Of a stretch of DNA of 64,000 bases, positions 1 to 10,739 are shown piece after piece (positions within the stretch are counted from its first letter, which is position 1; each line of letters starts with the position of its first letter). Where the stretch lies: NCBI GenBank assembly GCA_028023455.1, contig JAQFVV010006856.1, forward strand, positions 200,501-264,500, written 5' to 3'. Source of the stretch: Epiperipatus broadwayi (taxonomy: Eukaryota > Onychophora > Udeonychophora > Euonychophora > Peripatidae). A model generated the notes under the pieces. That model worked only from the letters and a program-made list of their open reading frames with translations. It did not search any database and was not told the origin of the DNA. The translations under genes and the position numbers were made by a program.

Positions 1-1004
1 AGAAATTCTTCCTTCACTTTATATCATCATAGTGAAATTATAGTTAGTTTTTGCTTATAAAACTTCTAGTTCTAGTTTTGTAAGTAAGTTTGTTTATAAT
101 ATTACATGCATGCTGCATGTAAAATGGGAGATACCCAAGAAAGTAATGTTAAATTTTTTAGTGGAACACTATGGCTAAACTAGAGTTAATTTTATTTTCT
201 AATACTACTAAAATATGTATTCATCTAATTTAATGATTAGAAGGGATTTGAACCCAAACATTCAAGCTCCTTTTAGTCATCAACTCCATCTTATACAATC
301 CATAATGAGAATTTAGTAAATAATTAATATCTTTCCTACTGTCTCTCTTTGGGATGCAGTTCAGGGTCTTTTGCTTAGATTAAGCTATTTAATTCCTATC
401 TTACACTAGTATTATCAATTATTTATAGAGCTAATGTTTTTATTTATTTTATGTTGCCATAAAATGATGACATTGATACAAAAATGCTATTTTTTTTTAA
501 CACGGTTTATTTTCACATCTAAAATAACAATACAGACTAACTTCATAACTTGATAATTTGCATAGATGTTGATTTGCAAATTGACAAACCAGTTTTTTTT
601 TTTTTTTTTTTTTTTACAGAGGATACTTTCTACAAGTACCAGTGTGTGAGCTGTTTATGTTTTTGTAAAAGATAATAAATTATATCTATTTAAAAATAAA
701 ATGGTAAATAAAAATGATAAAAATGTTACTGGGACCTGTTAAGATTTTCAAAGACAAAAGACCTTTAGAAATAAATGAGTGAATAATTTTTTTCAACAAA
801 ATTTCCAAACTGTGTTTCGTAAAAGAGTTCCATAAAATGTTTTTTATCCAAGCATCATAGTGTTTCTTGAATAAACTTAATTAGTGATTAAAATAAATAA
901 TTTTTTTCTATAGTAGAATAAAAACTGCTTTTATAATTTTTACACCTACGTTTTAGTTTTTATTTTGCTACAAAAATAAAACAAACTTAAATATTAATTA
1001 ATTG
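1..1004. other. AT-rich spacer
   Basis: No coding potential or RNA gene was recognised. It holds a poly-T run near 593-615 and, at 245-305, a short tRNA-like repeat fragment listed separately. Confidence 0.6.
245..305 (-). repeat. Fragment of the hammerhead-repeat family, tRNA-like part only
   Basis: On the minus strand this reads from a TATAAGATGG segment to a B-box-like GGGTTCAAATCCC. The same order of motifs occurs downstream of the ribozyme in the 21.7-22.1 kb copies. The ribozyme itself is absent here. Divergence is high, so this could also come from a related tRNA-derived SINE. Confidence 0.4.
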
Positions 1005-1198
1005 AGAGTTCAATCCATTTTCTTCGATCTTTAGCTTTTCTTCTCCACATCACCCCTGCACACTTTCTTATTTCATCCATCCATCTCACATGTGGTCTCT
1101 TTCTGGGTCTTTTAAATCTCTTGAAATCTAGTTTAAGATTTCAATTGTCCATTTATTATCATCTCTTCCAGCAATATGTCCAGCCCAACTCCACTTCC
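1005..1198 (-). mobile_element. RTE/BovB-type LINE, 3' fragment
   Basis: Read on the minus strand, this matches the C-terminal coding end of the RTE copy at 3682-6970: the segments for SWAGHIA, a DDNRWTIEIL-like stretch and VRWMDE are recognisable, with the K-C-A-G-V and WIEL ending. It is truncated at both sides and lacks the final GAT-rich tail. It is a dead fragment of the same family seen four more times in this window. Confidence 0.8.
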
Positions 1199-2744
1199 CA
1201 CATATATAAACTTTAACATATAAATATTTACTAAATACAATCGAAACGGCTAATTTATAGCAAGCAAGCACTTTCAATAGGTTATTTACGTAAATAGATA
1301 AACATAAAAAGATAGACAGAAGAACAAACAAATAAATATATATATAGATAGATAGATTGACCTTTCGAAGATCATATTTTACTACTTTATATAAAATATT
1401 GGTATAAGTTTTTTTCTTAAATACATTACATGAAAAATATAAAGTTTTAAAAATTACTTTGAGCAAATTTATTCTTTAACTTTAAGGAAATACGAGAAAA
1501 GAAAAGAGAGGAAGTTGGTAATCATTATATTAGTTCAATTTACTCATTAAAAATAAAATAGAACAAAGTTATTTCTTTGCAAGATTGAGATTCATATATT
1601 AAAATAGTATCGAATTCGCTATGCATGAGCGTATAAATGTACACACACACATATATATATATACATGTAAAATCCAGTGACGAAATAGTTATTGTATTAG
1701 TCTTTATGCTTAATACAGTAAGTATAGAGGAAAATGGCACTTCTCTAAAACACTAATTTTTTTTTCTTTTTAAAATTCTCAAAATATCTTCAGGGCAGTG
1801 ATTCCATTGCTAACTTAATTAAGTTATTTAGCAGTCTAGTTCCTAAAAATCTAGGATCTATAGCCAAAATGTATAATGTTATTGACAAATGTCATATGCT
1901 TTTTTTAAAAATATAAGTTGTCAGAATATATTGCAGTCTTGATTTTCTTTGCACTTCATTTCAGAATATTATCTTAAATCAAACATTCAACTCTAACTCT
2001 ATTTTCTTTATTAATTTTGTTCTTCCACGAAAGCTGAGACATAGATAAGCTGGAAAACAACCGAGCAAGCAACTGTAGAGAATGTTATAGTTTTTATGTC
2101 AGAGTAATAATAAAACTATTGTCAGAAAAGCTTATTTTGTAAAGATCCTTGGGATTTAATTGTCAATAAAAAAAGAGCAGTTCGAAAAAAATTGCTGATA
2201 GAATGGAAATTCAATTTTTATGGTTGTGTTTTTTTTTCTCTGAAGTAAATTTCTTGTTGTGAAAAATTCCCTTTATGTTTCCTTTTTAATAACTATTAAA
2301 GATTAATTTTACTTTTTCTGATTATAATCTGAGTTGAGTAAAAGATTTGAGATTATTAGCAGGTGTAAGAGAAGAAGACTTGAAAATAACAGGATAAAGA
2401 AGTTAAAATCAAAATCAATCCTTATTTTTTTTAATTAGAGATGGCAGAACAAGTGCCACTAGTGAAGCAGTCACATAAAAAAATCAGAGAAGAGAAGTAT
2501 AACTGCATCCAAATGAGTCAAAGCTTAAAAGCCTCGGTTGACTTTTTTTTTTTTTTTTTAGAAATTAATAAAAATATAAATTATTTTTACCGTCAAAAAT
2601 TTATCAATTCATATATTTGATTTATTTTAAATATATTAAAAAATAATTAATCTATTTAAAACAATATTTATTAGTTTACGTAAAACAAGTCCCTTTTTAT
2701 GTAATTTGAATACATTTTGTAATTCTATTTTAATATATATTAAA
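1199..2744. other. AT-rich spacer
   Basis: No gene was recognised. Short open frames here are low-complexity (ATAT, CACA) and have no family resemblance. Poly-T tracts occur near 2224 and 2545. Confidence 0.6.
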
Positions 2745-3183
2745 TATAGGGGATTTAAACTCAGACTTTCAAGCACCCTTGAACTACCCACACTATTTCA
2801 TACTACTGATACACATTACCACACACATGTAGAAAAAATAAACAATCACCAATATATGTATTTCGTGCTGAACCAGCACTCATCAGTTGGTCCAGATTAT
2901 CATCTCCCACACATATATATAATCAGTGCTCAGTTTATATTAAGATAGCAAACCCTCATACTTTAATGGACAGGATTCAATCTACTCCAACCTCCAACCA
3001 TTCATACAATTGAAATCTGATGATGGAAAGTTCAAATTCCATGCTGATGCCACTATTATTGCCATGCCCATGTTGACCTCACATCACTCTGACCCCTCAT
3101 GTATAGGACCTTATCCATTTAAACACATAGAAGAGGGATTGGCAAGATGCAGGCTTAATGTGTAAACATTTGAAATGCAATTG
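2745..3183 (-). repeat. Hammerhead-bearing repeat, unit 1 (inverted)
   Basis: This is one unit of a roughly 450-nt repeat read on the minus strand. Going from 3183 downward it contains a unique body, a TATATA stretch near 2920, the hammerhead at 2848-2891, and a tRNA-like end whose B-box equivalent (GAGTTTAAATCC) lies near 2751-2762. The body at 2940-3178 is the inverted counterpart of 3360-3610, so this unit lies head to head with unit 2. It encodes no protein. The family resembles retrozymes and the schistosome Smalpha retroposon in combining a hammerhead with a pol III-type box. Confidence 0.75.
2848..2891 (-). ncRNA. Type I hammerhead ribozyme, intact core
   Basis: On the minus strand the conserved CUGAUGA is at 2886-2880, followed by stem II GUGCUGGUUCAGCAC (2879-2865), which can form six pairs closed by a GUU loop. 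GAAA follows at 2864-2861, then a helix III built from AU-ACAU-AU. The cleavage position is AUA with A17 at 2853. Stem I pairs ACCAA (2891-2887) with UUGGU (2852-2848). All core bases of the hammerhead consensus are present. Activity is inferred and not shown. Confidence 0.85.
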
Positions 3184-3604
3184 TTGGATCAACTGATGAG
3201 TCCTGGTTCAGCATAAAATACACATATTGATGATTTTTTATCTTTTCTATATGAGTATGGTCATATGTATCAGTAGTATGAGTTTGGATAGTTCAAGGGT
3301 GCATGAAATCCCCTATATTTACAACAAAGCTCCAGATATATGACATCTGTATTTCAAATATTTGCACATTAAACCTGTATCTTGCCCATCCCCTCTTCTG
3401 TGTATTTAAATGGATAATGTCCTATACATGAGGTGTCAGAGTGACTTGAAGTCAACATGGGCATGGTAATAATATTGGCATCAGCATGGGATTTGAGCTT
3501 TTCATCATCAAATTTCAATGGTATGGATGGCCGAGGAGTTGGAGTAGATTGAAATCTGTCCATTAAAGTATGAGGGTTTGCTATCTTAATACAAACTGAG
3601 CACT

Positions 3605-3607
<3 letters not shown>
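3184..3607 (+). repeat. Hammerhead-bearing repeat, unit 2 (left part, split by an RTE insertion)
   Basis: This is a plus-strand unit starting with the degenerate hammerhead at 3188-3231. It continues through the tRNA-like region (TAGTTCAAGGGTGC near 3290) and the body at 3360-3600, and stops in a TATATA stretch. The missing right end of the unit (GGGAGATGATAATCTGG) is found at 6994 onward, on the far side of the RTE element, so the unit was split by that insertion. With the insertion removed, the distance between the cleavage positions of the second and third hammerheads is about 450 nt. Confidence 0.75.
3188..3231 (+). ncRNA. Hammerhead ribozyme, degenerate (G12 lost)
   Basis: CUGAUGA is intact at 3193-3199. 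The 15-nt stem II has one C-C mismatch. The GAAA block reads AAAA (3215-3218), so the catalytic G12 is gone and activity is unlikely. Stem I pairs AUCAA (3188-3192) with UUGAU (3227-3231). Compared with the ACCAA/UUGGU of the intact copies this is a two-sided change that keeps pairing. The expected cleavage position is after A 3226. Confidence 0.7.

Positions 3608-3681
<74 letters not shown>
3608..3681. repeat. AT dinucleotide microsatellite
   Basis: A run of about 37 AT units lies immediately before the 5' end of the RTE element. A shorter TATATA run (6970-6992) lies after its 3' end. The hammerhead repeat has a short natural TATATATA at this place, so the tract is probably an expansion of the target site. 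Confidence 0.95.
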
Positions 3682-3685
<4 letters not shown>

Positions 3686-6600
3686 TGCAGAAAGGAGTTT
3701 GCTATTAACTGAAAGGAGACCCTTTGATTCCTCTTGGAGGCCTTAAAGGAACCGAGCAGGGCAAATTCTTAATGTCCACTCCATATGTTCTTGTCGTTGC
3801 AGCTGTTATTACTGTGATTATTCATATAGTATACGAACATGGATGGGCTGCTCACCAACACGCATTAGCCAGCATGGTGAGTTTATTGGCTTTTTACGTC
3901 TGAGTTTAAGATCAATAAACACCATGGTCTTTCTTCTCAGTGCCTGATAAGGCAGAATGAATGTTTGTGTAAACGATAAATATTTTTCCAATACATATAT
4001 ACAATTATGACAGACAAAAATAAAACATGGCCCTTATTCCCAGGAGGATGTAAAGTCACCAACCAAGGCAGTGGTTGGTGGCCGAAGGTGGAGGGTGCTA
4101 AGAATCTCCTGATTGCGGACCCAGGCTGCCATTTGATGACGACTTTTTATTTAGGTACTTACAACTGCAGATCACTTTCAAGTGAAGGAATATTGCAAGA
4201 ATTAGAAGAAGAACTCTCTTATATTAAATGGGACATTATTGGTCTTTGTGAAGTTAGAAGAAAAGGTGAAGAGACAATTGATTTAAAAAGTGGACATATA
4301 CTCTATTATAAAGGCACAAATATTGGAAATACAAGTGGAGTAGGATTCATTATAAATAAAAAGTGAAGAACAATATTGTGGAGATTGATGGTGTATCAGA
4401 TAGAGTGGCAAGATTAGTTATACAACTTAATAGCAGATATCAAATGCAGATAATTCAGGTTTATGCCCCAACAAATTCTCATAGTGATGAAGTAGTAGAA
4501 GATTTTTATATGGATGTACAAAAGGCTTTTGATCAGAGTAAACAACATTTTAAAATCGTTATGGGAGACTTTAATGCTAGAATTGGTAAATAAATGAAAG
4601 ATGAAAGTGCTGTAAGTAATTTTGGTTATGGTAATAGAAATGAGAGAGGACATAGACTTGTGGAGTTTGCAGAAAAAGAAAAACTTTATATTATGATTTC
4701 TTTTTTTGAGAAAAATGTTTATGTATTTCCTGGACATGGAAGCATCCAAATGAAGGTACAGCAGAATTGGATTGAATTTTGACTAATAGGAAATAAATAT
4801 TTCAAGATTGTAATGTTCTTAATAAATTTAACACAGGAAGTGATCATCGATTAGTAAGGTGTAAGATACGTGTTAATGTGAAACTAGAGAGACAAAAATT
4901 ATTAAGAAAAACAATATTTACAGTTGATATTCCTATCTTCAGAAACATTCTAATGAATTTAAATTAGAACTTAGAAATCGGTTTCAAGTTTTAGTAGATT
5001 TTGAGCATGATTCAGATTTGAATGAAATTAATATGAAAATAACGGATACACTTTTAAAAACTGCAACAAAGATAGCTGGTAGAAAAAAGCAGCAATTGAC
5101 CAATAAAATTTCTACTGAGACTAGAGAATTTATGAAGAAAAGAAGAAATATGAAGATATACAAAAATGATGCATTAAAAAGAATTGAATATTTCGAATTT
5201 TGTAAAATGGTGCAGAAAAGAGTTGAAAATGATATAAGAAAGTATAACTGTGAAATAGCAAGGAAATCTGTAGAAGAAAATAAAAGTCTCAAGAATGTTA
5301 AACAACATTTTGGTATTGGTAGGAAATTTATATCTGCAATAAGAAAAAAAGATGGAATTATTACTAAAAAGAGAGATGACATCATCAAATTGGTAGAAGA
5401 TTTTTATCAAGAATTATATAGTAATAAAGAACAAGTACCTCCTATATCTATTACATTTTCCGAATTGCCCAGAATTTTAAATGAAGAAGTGAGACATGCA
5501 ATTAAATGTATGAAGAAAGGAAAGGCTCCAGGAAATGATGGAATTATAATTGATATATTAAAAGAAGCAGGTGAAGAAATAGAAACAATTTTAGCAAAGT
5601 TATATACCAAATGTCTAAATCATAAAGATGTACCGAAGATTCGAAGAATGCTGTAATAATATTAATATTTAAAAAAGGTGATAAAGAAGATATTAGAAAT
5701 TACAGACCTATCAGCCTTTTATCAGTTTTATATAAAATTTTTACCAAAATAATTACAACTCGTCTACAGAGAACATTGGATTTCCACCAATCAAGAGAAC
5801 AAGCTGGATTTAAAAGTGGTTTTAGTACAGTAGATCATATCCAGGTGTTGAGAGAAGTTATAGAAAGGTCAAATGAATATGAGTTGTCATTATGTTTTGT
5901 ATTTGTAGATTATGAAAAGGCATTTGATTCTATAAACATTTCTTCAGTGATTAAAGCATTGGATCATCAAGGTATAGATCCAGGATATTGTCATATTTTG
6001 AAGAATATTTATAAAAATGCAACAGCAACAATTATATTACATAATGATACTGGGAAAGTCAACATTGAGAAACGTGTAAGACAAGGTGACTCCATATCTC
6101 CAAAACTTTTTACAGCAGTGCTGCAAGAAGTATTTTGTGGATTAAAATGGGAAACTAAAAGAGTGAAAGTAAATGGAGATTATTTAAGTCATTTAGATTT
6201 TGCAGATGATGTAGTTGTTTTTGCAAATAATGCTTCAGAGCTGCAGGATATGTTGCAGGAATTATCAGATGAAAGTAGGACTAAAGATAAATGTTAAAAA
6301 GACTAAAGTAATGTTTAATCGATTTGCTCAAAATATGAAAATAAAGATTGATTATGATGAATTAGAAGAAGTTAACAGTTACAAATACCTTGGTCAGATT
6401 ATTAATACAGATGGAAACATAATGGAGGAAATTAATCATAGAATTAAACTTGGTTGGAGTGCTTTTGTTAGAAATAACTTGATACTAAAAGGAAATATGC
6501 CTATGTGTTTGAAAAGGAAGGTTTTTAACAAATGTGTTTTACCTGTTCTTACTTATGGATCTGAGACTTGGATACTTAATAGAAGAGCAATACAGAGACT

Positions 6601-6970
6601 TCAGACCACTCAAAGGAGTATGGAGAGATGTATGTTGGGAGTAACAAGAAGAGATCGAAAACGCAATGTATGGGTAAGAGAACAAACGGGTGTTACTGAC
6701 CTCATTGAAAAAATTAAAAGATTGAAGTGGAGTTGGGCTGAACATATTGCTAGAAGAGATGATAATAGATGGACAATTGAAATTTTAAACTGGATTCCAA
6801 GAGATTGTAAAAGACCCAGAAAGAGACCACATGTGAGATGGATGGATGAAATGAGAAAGTGTGCAGGGGTGATGTGGAGAAGAGAAGCTGAAGATCGGAG
6901 AAGATGGATTAAACTTGGAGAGACCTTCATCCTACAGTGGATTGATAATGGTTGATAATGATGATGATGA
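3682..6970 (+). mobile_element. RTE/BovB-type LINE, nearly full length (copy A)
   Basis: About 3.3 kb from GGCTGCAGAAAGGAG to a GATGATGATGAT tail. The same 5' boundary occurs in the minus-strand copy ending near 56864, which argues that both are full length. The order is a 5' leader of about 320 bp, an APE endonuclease, a reverse transcriptase, and a C-terminal region. GAT-type 3' tails and this domain order are typical of the RTE clade. Frameshifts and a stop codon have killed the copy. It sits inside a hammerhead-repeat unit. Confidence 0.9.
4007..6955 (+). pseudogene. RTE-type endonuclease-reverse transcriptase, frameshifted
   Basis: The protein would nick target DNA and copy the element RNA by target-primed reverse transcription. 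APE parts are visible: TYNCRSL near 4150, GLCEVRR with the catalytic Glu near 4240, MGDFNARIG near 4560 and GSDHRLVR near 4837. RT parts: GKAPGNDGI near 5523, NYRPISLLS near 5699, FVDYEKAFDSI with a catalytic Asp near 5905, RQGDSISPKLF near 6080 and LDFADDVVVF near 6197. The C-terminal region runs to ILQWIDNG. Breaks: a frame change at about 4363, a TAA at 4591-4593, a frameshift near 4720, another near 5635, and one near 6270. Proteins of this type are often labelled craniofacial development protein 2-like in databases, a misnomer. Confidence 0.9.
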
Positions 6971-7207
6971 TATATATATATATATATATATATGGGAGAT
7001 GATAATCTGGACCAACCAATAAGTGCTGGTTCACAACAAAATATGTATATTGGTGATTGTTTATCTTTTCTACATGCATGTGGTCATGGGTATCAGTAGT
7101 ATAAGATAGTGTGGATAGTTCAAGGGTGCTTAAAAGTCTGAGTTCAAATCCTCTATATTTACAATTAGACTCCATGTATATGAAGAGTGCCTATATTTCA
7201 AACATTT
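6971..7207 (+). repeat. Hammerhead-bearing repeat, end of unit 2 and partial unit 3
   Basis: After a short TA run, 6994-7010 restores the sequence expected next to the break at 3607. The third hammerhead follows (7011-7054), then the tRNA-like segment with B-box-like GTTCAAATCC (7141-7150) and CTATATTTAC. The unit stops at another TATATA run near 7205. It lies in direct orientation to unit 2. Confidence 0.75.
7011..7054 (+). ncRNA. Hammerhead ribozyme, broken core
   Basis: The position of CUGAUGA reads CCAATAA (7016-7022) and GAAA reads AAAA, so the catalytic core is lost. Stem I (ACCAA 7011-7015, TTGGT 7050-7054) and helix III are still recognisable, which identifies this as a dead copy of the same ribozyme. 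Confidence 0.65.
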
Positions 7208-7600
7208 ATATATATATATTAAAAGTCATTTTAACAGCAGAAAACACAAATTCATTGGAAAGGAAATTAAATGAATGAAAGAACAAATGAACCTTGTCCT
7301 TAATGAGGTTAAACACTATGGAAACAAAAACCAATGAAATGATACATTATACAACATCATTAAAAAAAAAAGAACAAGAACTCCAAATCTCAGTTTTAAT
7401 ATGTAACAACAACTTAATTGCATAAATCTAGTTGATATACTTATACTTTTTTTAATGTATTCAAAATCGCAATAAAGGAACAAAATGCATAATCAATGCC
7501 ATCAAATGAAGTTTTTTTGTTTGCAGTTTTGGTATGAAAGTGAAATGTAAGGATAATGATATATTTTAACATATAATAAATCTTTGATTTATAAAATTAT
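7208..7600. other. AT-rich spacer
   Basis: No gene or known repeat was recognised between the hammerhead array and the hAT relic. Confidence 0.5.
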
Positions 7601-7679
7601 TAAAGCTCATTTAAATTTACTTTTAAATAAATTTGTTACCATTATATTAATAATGACTAGTGAAAATTAAAAACAAAAA

Positions 7680-9700
7680 TTGTCAAGCAGTAGAGAGTTT
7701 AAAAGTTTGTGGACTGATGAGTATGGAATGATTAACAAAGGCACCAGGGCAGGATGTATTTTATGTTCCAGAATAGTTGTATTGAGAACATCAATGATAA
7801 AATGGCATTATGAGACCAATCACAAATGCTCTGTGAAAAAAGAAAAGATGAACAAAAAGAATTTTTTTCCAAGCATTTAAAAATATAAATATTCAATCAA
7901 TATCTATAATGAAATTTATAATATTCATTAAAGCTGTAGCCTCAATCACATGCATATAAAATGCAATAGTAGGGACCTCTACAGGTCTTAAAAACACAAG
8001 CTTACTCTTGGAAAAAAAGAGAAAGTTTCCAAGAGTACGCTTGTGGTTTTAAGACCTGTAGAGATCCCTACTATCACATTTTATATGCATGTGATTGAGA
8101 CTACAGCCTTAATGAATATTATTTACATAATGTACATGCGCGTTTAAATAAATGAAATTTATGGAAAATCATTCAAATATAATTACTGCTAGTGTTTTTT
8201 ATTTCAAATGTAATTGCCAAACATGGTAAACCTTTTAATGAAGGAGAATACATGAAGAAAGCTTGGATGAAATGTGCACCCATTCTTTTTGAAGACTTTA
8301 AAAACAAAGCAAAAATTATTGAGAGAATAAAAGATTTACCATTGGCTAGAAATACAACCAAAGAAAGAATCCTGCAAATGTCTAGCAGCATAACTTACTA
8401 ATAAAAAAGAGATATAAAATCTAGGTTAATTTCTCTCTGCCTTGATGAAAGTACAGACAAAAATGGATCAGCTCATTTGGCTAATTTTATTCACTATTGT
8501 GTTGGAAATAATATCAAAGAAGAATTTTATCAGTTTAACCTCATTAGTAACAACAACAAAAGGAATAAATATTTGCAATGAAGTTTTAAATGTACTCACT
8601 GAAAAAAGAAAAAGATGTTGCCAAAATTATATCAGTAACTACAGATGGTGCTCGATGTATGACTGGAAAATAAAATGGTTTTCTCAGTTGATTTTGGGTT
8701 TTCATTGCATTATATACCAGCAGGTTATATGCACAAAGGCCAGATTCAAGTCATTGGATGATGTTATGAATGTTGTGATTAAGTTAGTCAATTTTATATC
8801 TACCCAAGCTCTAAATAAATGAAAAATTTTAAATTTATTGAGTGAGATAAACTCAGTATACATGGTTTACTTATTTATAACAATGTCCGATGATTAAGTC
8901 AATGAAAAGTTTTTCAAAGATTCGTTGAGTGTTTAGATGAAATTGGACTGTTTTTACATAATGAGAAAATCATTGAAAAATATAATGAAATAATGGATGT
9001 TTAATGACTTTTGAAATTAATGTTTTTTACTGATATGTGTTCACATCTAAATGAATTAAATGCGAAACTGCAAAGGTTATAAGAAGAAAATTGTTGCCGT
9101 GTTTGATATGAACAAAGCATTCAAAGTTAAAGTACAAACCTTCAAATATTTTCTAAAAATAAAAAAAGTTCTTCACTGATTTAGAATCTCATGAGAAGCC
9201 AGATTAAAATTGACCTGAGAGTTTTGTGCTGTTATTCAATTGATAATTGATAAATTTTCTTTAAAATTTACACAGTTCAGATAATTTTCAGAAACATCAA
9301 AATTTATTTTATACCCAGACATAATATCAATGGATAGTTTCAAATTAGAAATTTTTGAGTGGCTTAATTTGGAAGATATGGAAATGCAATCAGTCAATTT
9401 TCAATCCAGTTCTATATGGAAACAGAAATTTGTTGATTTGAGGAATGAGTTAGAAACAATGGAAAATGATCGATTATTGGGCATATGTAAAAAGAATGCT
9501 GAAGAGGAACTATTGACTGCCTGGAATGCTATTCCTGAAACATTTAATTGTTTAAAAAAAATCAGTGATGCCATATGATCAATTTTCTCCTCTACATATA
9601 CCTGTGAATCAATGTTTTCAAAAATGAATTTAAAAAAGTTCAAGAAATAGATAATATGTACAAGATATAAAGCATTTGGCATCCAATGTATAACATCAAA
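7680..9700 (+). pseudogene. hAT transposase relic with BED zinc finger
   Basis: Scattered frames together resemble the ZBED/SCAND3-like hAT transposases. At 7680-7880 there is a BED-type finger: FKSLWTDEYG, then C-I-L-C and a distal H-Y-E-T-N-H. At 8192-8401 come AKHGKPFNEGEYMKKA and LPLARNTTKERI, typical of the region after the finger. At 8442-8822 a weak central part is seen (FISTQALNK). At 9330-9640 the C-terminal dimerisation region is visible, including EELLTAWNAIPETF and YTCESMFSKMN. Many stops and frameshifts separate these pieces, so no protein is made. Terminal inverted repeats were not identified. A palindromic repeat (7920-8120) interrupts it after the BED part. Confidence 0.75.
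7920..8120. repeat. 200-bp near-perfect palindrome inside the hAT relic
   Basis: The arms 7920-8015 and 8026-8120 are inverted copies differing at few positions, with a loop of about 10 nt of A-rich sequence. Each arm starts with AATATTCATTAA and contains GTAGGGACCTCTACAGG. One isolated arm of the same family lies at 31041-31119. It is non-coding and could be a MITE or a fold-back transposon. Confidence 0.85.
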
Positions 9701-10360
9701 AATCTCATTAACTAATATCTATTTATGTTGATTTTATATGTTTATTTCCAAAATTTTATTTTAATTACTGTACATTTTTTACTATTACATTTTATTCAAC
9801 TTGTGCTCTTCTAAATAAATATCGTTCACTTGTATTTAGCTTATTTAGAAATTTTGTTTTATAAACTTTTAAAAACCGAATAATGAAATTGTTTATATTT
9901 TGATTTAATACCTGTATGACACGCAATCATTCAATAAATAGTTTTTGGAAATTTTTGGCACGCACATGTAAACTACAATCTTGTCTTACCTGTCAATAAA
10001 ATTTGTGGAAAATTAAAAATAATGAATCCATCATACATTCTAACGTGGAATTTTAAAAAGAATAAAATAATGAGTATATTTGTAAAGAGGAAATTAATAG
10101 AAACTACATAAAAATGTAACTAGGATTAAGTTATTCATAAACTTTCATGGATAATAATAATTGTATAATTTGTTTTCTTTACTGTTTTTGTATAATATTT
10201 TAATTGCTTGTGTTAATATTGATCAATATTCTCATCAATAAAGAAGACCAGGTAGTATGGTTTCAATCTTTAAGTTGATAAGTTGTTTGAATGCATCGAT
10301 TAAAGATAGGTTGTTATCACCACATTATCACCATTTCTTATGCTTGCTTATAACTGTTAT
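9701..10360. other. AT-rich spacer
   Basis: No gene or repeat was recognised. Confidence 0.5.
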
Positions 10361-10440
10361 TAAAACAGGCAAAAATCACTATACGTATTACTCTAGCTTG
10401 CAGTGTGTGGCAATACGTATAGTGAGTTTTTCCTGTTTTA
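10361..10440. repeat. Hairpin with 29-bp arms
   Basis: The arms TAAAACAGG...TACGTATT (10361-10389) and its inverse (10412-10440) match with two mismatches around a 22-nt loop. It lies about 300 bp beyond the coding 3' end of the Penelope-like element and could belong to that element's terminal region, but this is unproven. Confidence 0.8.
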
Positions 10441-10739
10441 ATTAGGTTGTTATCATTAGCTAATAATATTATTAAAATTCTCTTATTGATTATGAGTTGC
10501 TTTTATCTTAAAGACCTATTTTGTTTCTTATGTACTTATCAATAATTATGCGCTTATAACGCTCGTTAAAGCAGTTATATATATTATTAAATTTATTTAA
10601 AGCTTAGCGCTTTCAAAGCTCCATGGCTTCATAATCATAGCTGTGTGCGGTTGATAGTGATGAGGGGAGTATTCAAATTTATGTTAATTAGATGTTTCTG
10701 TATTTTATTTAAAATATTGCTTGAACTAGTTTATCCATC

